NCBI RefSeq assembly: GCF_050176255.1
Contig: NZ_JBFXIE010000018.1
Length of the DNA stretch: 58,313 nt
Strand: one strand, 5' to 3'
Source: JBFXIE01 sp050176255
GTDB taxonomy: Bacteria > Pseudomonadota > Gammaproteobacteria > Burkholderiales > Burkholderiaceae_C
Positions 52,986 through 58,313 of the stretch are shown piece after piece. The translations under genes were made by a program, and so were the position numbers. Below the pieces are notes generated by a model. It made no database searches. It was given only the letters and a program-made list of their open reading frames with translations, and was not told where the DNA came from. Position 1 is the stretch's first letter. Each line of letters starts with the position of its first letter.

Positions 52986-54487
52986 GAATCCTGCATATCC
53001 TGTGGCTGGCCAGCCTGCTTTGGCTGGCTGGCTGCGCCACCACCAGCACCACAAACCCGACTTCATCCACCAGCCCGCACCCCGGCGCCAGCCACACACC
53101 GGTGTACCCGTCAGGGCCGCTTCGGCCCATCACTGCCGGGCGCACGGACGGCTACGCGGTCGCCGGCATCAGCGCGCCGGCAGACCTGTGGGATCGCATT
53201 CGCCGCGGTTTTGCCATGCCCGACCTGCAGCACGAGCTGGTGCAAGACCGTGAACAGTGGTATGCCAGCCGTCCCGACTACATGCAGCGCATGACCGAGC
53301 GCTCGAGCAAGTACCTGTTTCACATCGTCGAAGAGCTGGAACGCCGCGGCATGCCCTCTGAGCTGGCGCTGCTGCCCTACATCGAAAGCGCGTTCAACCC
53401 GCAGGCAGTGTCCAGCGCCAAGGCTGCGGGCATGTGGCAGTTCATGCCGGCCACGGGCACGTATTTCGACCTCAAGCAAAACGCCTTCCGAGACGACCGG
53501 CGCGACGTGCTGGCATCCACCCGCGCCGCGCTGGACTACCTGCAAAAGCTCTACGGCATGTTCGGCGACTGGCATCTGGCGCTGGCCGCCTACAACTGGG
53601 GCGAAGGCAGTGTGGCGCGCGCCATCGCCCGCAACGAAAAACAGGGCCTGGGCACCCGCTATACCGATCTGACCATGCCTGCCGAAACCCGCATGTACGT
53701 GCCCAAGCTGCAAGCGGTGAAGAACATCGTGGCCGATCCGGCCCGCTTTGGCACCGAGCTGCCACTGATCGAAAACCACCCCTATTTCCAGAGCGTGGAG
53801 ATCACGCGCGATATCGACGTGTCGCTTGCAGCCAGCCTGGCAGGCATCCGGGTGGAGGACTTTCGCGCACTCAACCCCTCATTGCACAAACCCGTGATAC
53901 TGGCCGCCGGCATGCCGCAGATTCTGCTGCCCTGGGACAATGCCCAGGTCTTTCGCAAGAATTTCGAGGCCTACACCGAAGGCCAATACGCCAGCTGGAC
54001 CGTCTGGACCGTGCCCAGCACCATGAGTGTGGCGGCGGCAGCTCAGCGCGTGGGAATGGGCGAGAACGACCTGCGTCAGGTCAATGGCATTCCGCCGCGC
54101 ATGATGATCAAGGCAGGCTCTGCGCTCATGGTTGCGCGCTCGACCACCATGCGCGCAGACGTTCCGGGCCATGTGGCAGACAACGGCCAGATTGCCTTCA
54201 CGCCTGAAATCGTCACACGCCGCACCAGCGTGCGCGCCGGCAAACGCGACACCGTGGCCAGCATCGCACGCCGCTACAAGGTCAGCGCAGCAGACGTTGC
54301 CGACTGGAATGACCTGAAGCCATCCAGCAGCTTCAAACCGGGAGAAAACGTGGTGATGTACCTGCCTGCGCGTATCGCCGCCAGTGCGCTGACGAGCACC
54401 AGCGCCCGGCGTTCCGTTGCCGGCCGCACAACGGCCAAGTCCAGTACTGCACGCAAAGGCGGCACGCCATCCAGGCGCAAGCGCTGA
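52982..54487 (+). CDS. mltD: Membrane-bound lytic murein transglycosylase D-like lipoprotein
   Basis: A 501-residue lipoprotein that cleaves peptidoglycan glycan strands. The signal peptide ends in the lipobox LAGC (residue 17 region). The SLT domain contains the catalytic Glu in LLPYIESAFNPQAVS and the motif AAGMWQFMPATG. Two LysM-like peptidoglycan-binding segments follow in the C-terminal third (WTVPSTMSVAAAAQRVG; RDTVASIARRYKVSAADVAD). A basic Ser/Thr/Lys/Arg-rich tail ends the protein. The start overlaps the gloB stop. Confidence 0.93.
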   Translation: MRILHILWLASLLWLAGCATTSTTNPTSSTSPHPGASHTPVYPSGPLRPITAGRTDGYAVAGISAPADLWDRIRRGFAMPDLQHELVQDREQWYASRPDYMQRMTERSSKYLFHIVEELERRGMPSELALLPYIESAFNPQAVSSAKAAGMWQFMPATGTYFDLKQNAFRDDRRDVLASTRAALDYLQKLYGMFGDWHLALAAYNWGEGSVARAIARNEKQGLGTRYTDLTMPAETRMYVPKLQAVKNIVADPARFGTELPLIENHPYFQSVEITRDIDVSLAASLAGIRVEDFRALNPSLHKPVILAAGMPQILLPWDNAQVFRKNFEAYTEGQYASWTVWTVPSTMSVAAAAQRVGMGENDLRQVNGIPPRMMIKAGSALMVARSTTMRADVPGHVADNGQIAFTPEIVTRRTSVRAGKRDTVASIARRYKVSAADVADWNDLKPSSSFKPGENVVMYLPARIAASALTSTSARRSVAGRTTAKSSTARKGGTPSRRKR

Positions 54488-54520
54488 CGTTCGCGCACCT
54501 CCTCACCAGCCTGCGGGCGC

Positions 54521-54682
54521 CTACCCACCCGATAAACGCAGGGTTTGGATGCCCACCAGCCCCAGGACACCCATCAAGATCAGGTACAACGCCACGATGA
54601 GGTTGAGCAGCTTGGGCATCAACAGGATCAGGATGCCGGCGATGAGGGAAACCAGGGGGCCAATGCTGAGGTGCAGCGACAT
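54521..54682 (-). CDS. Small DUF3096 membrane protein
   Basis: A 53-residue, two-helix hydrophobic protein (IGPLVSLIAGILILLMPKLL, then IVALYLILMGVLGLVG) matching the DUF3096 family, of unknown role. AAGGAC lies 9 nt before the ATG. The following 130 bp to the next gene hold nothing I can assign. Confidence 0.8.
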   Translation of the reverse strand: MSLHLSIGPLVSLIAGILILLMPKLLNLIVALYLILMGVLGLVGIQTLRLSGG

Positions 54683-54812
54683 GGAGACGAAGTCCTTGGG
54701 TTTGTCGGTGAATGAAACGGCGCGAAGAGCAGTCGCGCAATCGCGCCAGCGCATATGCGAATTTAGCTGCTGCAAGACACATGATCGACACTGCACGCAT
54801 GGCCGCAGTCCG

Positions 54813-55874
54813 TCAAAGCTTAAATTGTTGCCGGGATTGACGCGCCCAATCGTTGCTGAAAGTCTTGTCCAGCGCCAGACGCGCAGGCACCACGTCCGCC
54901 TGTAGCTGCGCCAAGACGCGCGCCGCAGTGGCCGGGCCGTCGTCGGGCATGAGGCCATCGGGCGAAAAGGTTTCGCGCGCATTTTGAAATGCGGCCAGAT
55001 ACGCGCCCCGGTTACCCAGCAGATACGGCGCAGGCACTACGCGCGCCAGGTCGGCAGCACTGGCCGTCTGCAGCCATGTAAGAGCACGCACCATCGCGTT
55101 GACAAGAGCCTGGACCTCGGACGAATGGCGCTGCACATAGACCTGCGGCGCATACAGGCACGCCGCGGGCATAGTGCCGTCAAAAATCTCTGCCGAGCTT
55201 TTTAACGTGCGCGTATCGACCAGCAAGCGCACCTCGCCGCGATGCTCCAGCAGGGTGATCACGGGATCAGGCAAACACAGAGCGTGCACCCGCCCTTGCC
55301 GCAGCGCTGCGACCGCCGCACTGCCCACCCCGACCCCCACAAAGCTCACATCTTCCGAAGACACCCCCGCCTGGTTCAGCCACAGACTTGCCAAAAACTG
55401 TGTGGATGAGCCCGGAGCCGTAACTCCCACCCGCATGCCCTTGAAACCTGACAACGCTTTCGGCCCATGACGCAACGAGGTGGCCAGCGTCAGCTGAGGC
55501 GCCCTTCCCAGCAACACCAGACTGCGATATGGCATGCCGCGCAGCTGCTGGCGCACAACATGGTCAAAGGCGCCGCAGCACACATCAGCCGTGCCTTCCT
55601 GCAAGGCTTGCAGTGCAAATGCGCCACCCGCGTAATCCACGACCCGTATGTCCAGCCCCTCTTCACGAAAAAACCCCAGGCCCAACGCCACAGTCAGCGG
55701 CAGGTAGCACAGCCCCGCCTGCCCGCCCACAGCCATGCGTACAGGCATCGCAGCATCCGAACGCCGCTGCGCGCGCAGCGTGGCTGGTGCTGGCAGGCAT
55801 GCGGAGGCGGCGGCCATGACACCCACCCGCCCCCACTGACGGCGGGTGACAGAATGCGAAAACATATTTGACAT
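54813..55874 (-). CDS. ABC-type substrate-binding protein (nitrate/sulfonate/NMT1-like)
   Basis: A 353-residue periplasmic binding protein of the NMT1/THI5-SsuA-like class, with two lobes (GLCYLPLTVALGLGFFREEG; GVTAPGSSTQFLASLWL). The N-terminus carries a twin-arginine-like motif (TRRQWGRVG) before a hydrophobic segment ending near LRAQ, so export may be by Tat. No permease or ATPase gene is adjacent, and the ligand is unknown. The start is uncertain; MSN at 55874 is chosen. Confidence 0.78.
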   Translation of the reverse strand: MSNMFSHSVTRRQWGRVGVMAAASACLPAPATLRAQRRSDAAMPVRMAVGGQAGLCYLPLTVALGLGFFREEGLDIRVVDYAGGAFALQALQEGTADVCCGAFDHVVRQQLRGMPYRSLVLLGRAPQLTLATSLRHGPKALSGFKGMRVGVTAPGSSTQFLASLWLNQAGVSSEDVSFVGVGVGSAAVAALRQGRVHALCLPDPVITLLEHRGEVRLLVDTRTLKSSAEIFDGTMPAACLYAPQVYVQRHSSEVQALVNAMVRALTWLQTASAADLARVVPAPYLLGNRGAYLAAFQNARETFSPDGLMPDDGPATAARVLAQLQADVVPARLALDKTFSNDWARQSRQQFKL

Positions 55875-56260
55875 AGCATCATCACTGCATGTTGCAGTGC
55901 AGCAATCGTGCCCGATCGATGTCTGAGCAGCATTGGTAAGAACCCTTTCCGGGAGATTACGTACCCGCATTTGTTTTCTCAGGTTTACCCTTGCCATCAT
56001 TCCTGTGCCACCTGGCTTATGGAAAAGCCAATACCGGCTCTCATCGGCATGGTGACGCTGCTACAGTAAAATTTGCGGATCAACGCCGAGCTTGCTGCGG
56101 ATTCGTTGCTGCGCACCGAAGTGATCAATCCACAGAGCTGGAAAATGATGCCAACCCGCAGCAACGCCTAGCCCAGCGATTTGCCCCATTAGCACGCCAC
56201 CCACCAGACAAAGGCGAACGCAAGTTCGCTTTTTCTTTTGCAGCCTTTGAAAGACAGACC
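55875..56260. other. 386-bp intergenic region before ppiD
   Basis: No gene is supported on either strand. It holds the divergent control region of the substrate-binding-protein gene and, near 56067, an AT-rich TACAGTAAAAT that could be a -10. A strong intrinsic terminator (56214-56239) sits near the end, although no gene that needs it is visible upstream on the plus strand. Confidence 0.6.
56214..56239 (+). terminator. Orphan intrinsic terminator upstream of ppiD
   Basis: GCGAAC-GCAA-GTTCGC, a stable tetraloop hairpin, is followed by TTTTTCTTTT. In related bacteria a terminator at this place usually follows the HU gene hupB, but no HU reading frame is present here. Confidence 0.88.
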
Positions 56261-58186
56261 ATGTTCGAATCCATCCGCAAGCATTCCAAGATCGTCATGT
56301 TCTTGCTTTTCTTGCTGATCATTCCTTCGTTCATCTTTGTGGGTATCGACAGCAACTACTTCTCCAGCAAAAGCCCGGTCGTCGCGCGGGTGGACGGCAA
56401 AGACATCACCCAGGAAGAATGGGACAACGCCCACCGGATGGAGAGCGACCGCATTCGCGCACAGTCGCCAAACATCGACGGCAAGTTGCTGGATTCGTCC
56501 CAGGCCCGCTACGCCACCCTGGAACGCATGGTGCGTGACCGCGTGCTTCAAGTCGCCGCGCAAAAGATGCACTTGATGACCAGCGACGCACGCTTGGCGC
56601 GCGAACTGCAGAGCATTCCCCAGATTGCAGCACTCAGGCGCGCGGACGGCACGCTGGACGCAGAGGCCTATCGCGCGCTGGCCGGCGCACAAGGCCTCAC
56701 ACCAGAAGGATTTGAGGCCCGAGTACGCCAAGACCTCTCGGTCAACCAAGTTCTAGGCAGCGTGATGGCATCGGCTTTCACGGGCCCCACGGAGTCAAAG
56801 CTGGCCATTGATGCGCTGCTGCAGCGCAGGGAAATCCAGATTGCGCGCTTCAACGCGACGGACTTCGCCTCCAGGGTCGTTGTGACAGACGCCGACCTGG
56901 AGGCTTATTACAAGGCCAATACCGCCAAGTTCCAACAGGCAGAACAGGCAACGGTTGAGTACATCGTGCTGGACATGGATACGGTGAAGGCAGGCATCAC
57001 GCTCAACGAAGAGGATCTGCGCACTTACTACAAAGAAAACCTTGGCCGCCTGGCCGGCCAGGAAGAGCGCCGCGCCAGCCACATCCTCATCAACGCAGTT
57101 AAAAGCGCGCCCGCCGCTGACCGCCAGAAGGCCAGGGCCAAGGCGCAGGAACTGCTGGCCCAGGTACGCAACGCACCTGGCAGCTTTGCCGAACTTGCCC
57201 GCAAAGAATCCCAGGACCCCGGATCGGCATCGGCAGGTGGCGACCTGGGTTTCTTTGGCCCTGGCGCCATGGTCAAACCTTTTGAAGAGTCGGTTTTTTC
57301 GCTCAAAAAAGGGGACATCAGCGACGTGGTGGAGACCGATTTTGGTTTTCATATCATCATGCTCACCGACATCAAGACGCCACCCCAGCCAAGTTTTGAA
57401 GAACTGCGCCCGTCGCTTGAAACAGAGTTGCGCCAGCAGCAAGCGCAGCGCAAATTTGCCGAAGTGGCTGAATCCTTTGCCAATGCGGTGTACGAACAAG
57501 CTGACAGCCTGCAGCCGGTCGCAGAAAAGTTCAAGCTCAAGATTCAGACCGCCGCTGGTGTCACGCGCACACCTGCTCCAGGTGCTGTAGGAGCTCTTGG
57601 AAATCCGCGCTTTCTGGAGACCTTGTTCCAGCCCGACACATTGCAAAACAAGCGCAACACCGAGGCTGTAGAAGTCGGCGCCAGCACACTGGCAGCGGGT
57701 AGGATCACGACCTACCAGCCTGCCATGACACTGCCAATGGACAAGGCGCTCGATCAGGTTCGTGCCTTGTACCTGGCAGAAAAATCCGCAGAACTGGCTC
57801 GTCAGGAAGGTCAATCCAAACTGAGCGACTGGAAGACGGCGCCCGACAAGGCCACAGGCCTGTCCAGCGCAGTGGTGGTGTCGCGAGATCAATTGCAGAA
57901 CCAGCAGCCACGCGAAATCATCACTGCTGCGCTGCACACCCCGCTGGATAACTTGCCCGCGTGGGTCGGCGTCGATCTTGGTAAACAGGGATACGCGGTG
58001 GTCAAGATCAACCGCATCGTGCCACGCGAAGCGAAGGACGACGCTCGGGCTCGCATGGAGCAAGAGCAGTATCTCCAATCCTGGGCCTCAGCCGAAGCCC
58101 TAGCGTACTATGAGCTGCTCAAGCAGCGATTCAAGGCACAAATCACCGTATCGCGCCCCGCCGTCCAGGTTGACGTTCAAAACTAA
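56261..58186 (+). CDS. ppiD: PpiD-like periplasmic chaperone / peptidyl-prolyl isomerase
   Basis: A 641-residue inner-membrane-anchored foldase for outer-membrane and secreted proteins. A single N-terminal helix (about 11-30, IVMFLLFLLIIPSFIFVGID) is followed by a SurA-N-type chaperone region (about 40-250). A parvulin domain (about 265-370; ASHILINAV, DPGSASAGGDLGFFGPG, TDFGFHIIMLTDI) and a C-terminal part follow. Length fits PpiD (about 620). The ATG at 56261 starts the conserved N-terminus. Confidence 0.93.
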   Translation: MFESIRKHSKIVMFLLFLLIIPSFIFVGIDSNYFSSKSPVVARVDGKDITQEEWDNAHRMESDRIRAQSPNIDGKLLDSSQARYATLERMVRDRVLQVAAQKMHLMTSDARLARELQSIPQIAALRRADGTLDAEAYRALAGAQGLTPEGFEARVRQDLSVNQVLGSVMASAFTGPTESKLAIDALLQRREIQIARFNATDFASRVVVTDADLEAYYKANTAKFQQAEQATVEYIVLDMDTVKAGITLNEEDLRTYYKENLGRLAGQEERRASHILINAVKSAPAADRQKARAKAQELLAQVRNAPGSFAELARKESQDPGSASAGGDLGFFGPGAMVKPFEESVFSLKKGDISDVVETDFGFHIIMLTDIKTPPQPSFEELRPSLETELRQQQAQRKFAEVAESFANAVYEQADSLQPVAEKFKLKIQTAAGVTRTPAPGAVGALGNPRFLETLFQPDTLQNKRNTEAVEVGASTLAAGRITTYQPAMTLPMDKALDQVRALYLAEKSAELARQEGQSKLSDWKTAPDKATGLSSAVVVSRDQLQNQQPREIITAALHTPLDNLPAWVGVDLGKQGYAVVKINRIVPREAKDDARARMEQEQYLQSWASAEALAYYELLKQRFKAQITVSRPAVQVDVQN

Positions 58187-58218
58187 TCACTTTTTCGTAA
58201 AGCCCAGAATAATCAGGC

Positions 58219-58224
58219 TATAAT
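58219..58224 (+). promoter_or_regulatory. -10 element of the tRNA-His promoter
   Basis: A perfect TATAAT, 10 nt before the tRNA 5' end. The -35 region is not clear (T-rich TTTTTCGTAAA around 58190-58200). Confidence 0.6.
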
Positions 58225-58234
58225 CTACGGCTAC

Positions 58235-58311
58235 GGTGGCTGTAGCTCAGTTGGTAGAGTCCAGGATTGTGATTCCTGTTGTCGTGGGTTCGAGTCCCAT
58301 CAGCCACCCCA
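58235..58311 (+). tRNA. hisT: tRNA-His (GTG anticodon)
   Basis: A 77-nt tRNA with a 7-bp acceptor stem plus the extra 5' G (-1) required by histidyl-tRNA synthetase. The anticodon loop is TTGTGAT between CAGGA and TCCTG, and the T-arm is GTGGGTTCGAGTCCCAT. The 3' CCA is encoded. It closely resembles E. coli tRNA-His. Confidence 0.97.
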
Positions 58312-58313
58312 AG

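Noticed and set aside
1..58313. Search for CRISPR arrays, prophage, insertion sequences and toxin-antitoxin pairs
   Set aside because: No regularly spaced direct repeats, transposase or integrase motifs, or small paired toxin-antitoxin frames were found; gene content is housekeeping throughout.

Overview
The window reads as a high-GC draft contig from a betaproteobacterium of the order Burkholderiales, most likely family Comamonadaceae (Acidovorax/Alicycliphilus-like). The basis is codon usage, the gene orders cysI-DUF934-cysH-cysD-cysN and ilvB-ilvN-ilvC-pssA-leuA, and family-typical proteins such as DUF3619, DUF3106, DUF1631 and DUF2889. Nearly all of it is chromosomal core. I see no phage, transposase, plasmid or CRISPR signal. 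Three 100-N scaffold gaps (1809-1908, 4576-4675, 50921-51020) cut yggX, mnmC, and moeA plus rnhA. The first gap is almost certainly false, because its two flanks are the same 60 bases.

Layout. 0.3-4.6 kb: D-2-hydroxyacid dehydrogenase, yggX, a TRIC-type membrane protein and mnmC. 4.7-11.5 kb: assimilatory sulfate reduction (cysI, DUF934, cysH, cysD, cysN), followed by a 7Fe ferredoxin and a ferredoxin-NADP reductase. 11.7-14.6 kb: a membrane Cache-PAS-GGDEF-EAL c-di-GMP protein. 14.6-18.8 kb: thiamine synthesis, with thiD divergent from a TPP riboswitch and the thiO-thiS-thiG-thiE operon. 19-23.8 kb: a FimV-like envelope protein, a PaaH-like 3-hydroxyacyl-CoA dehydrogenase and an IclR regulator. 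23.8-33.1 kb, all on the minus strand: a PBP7-type peptidase and the branched-chain amino-acid block ilvB-ilvN-ilvC, pssA and two different leuA genes, the first behind a classic leucine attenuator. 33.4-37 kb: an ECF sigma factor with DUF3619, DUF3106 and RDD membrane proteins, then dgkA and a LOG-family gene. 37-41 kb: glnB, nadE, a FemAB/GNAT-like protein and cheW. 41-44 kb: divergent soluble and membrane pyrophosphatases. 44-51 kb: DUF1631, DUF2889, a BLUF photoreceptor, and molybdenum-cofactor genes moaA, mobA and moeA. 51-58.3 kb: rnhA, a methyltransferase divergent from gloB, an mltD-like lytic transglycosylase, a DUF3096 protein, an orphan substrate-binding protein, a ppiD-like chaperone and tRNA-His.

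The most unusual signal is a dispersed family of about 50-bp imperfect inverted repeats, with a consensus close to GATAGCTGCTAGCGCTT, a short spacer, then AAGGGCTAGAGGCC and an A-run. I find nine copies. Three sit at successive gene junctions of the cys operon, two fill other intergenic gaps, and four lie in frame inside nadE, the FemAB-like gene and moeA (two). In DUF934 and cysN the repeat supplies N-terminal codons. Other points worth a second look are the leucine leader peptide rich in CTA codons, a CysH lacking both the usual PP-loop sequence and iron-sulfur cysteines, an MnmC with an eroded methyltransferase domain, and gloB/methyltransferase start codons that overlap on opposite strands.
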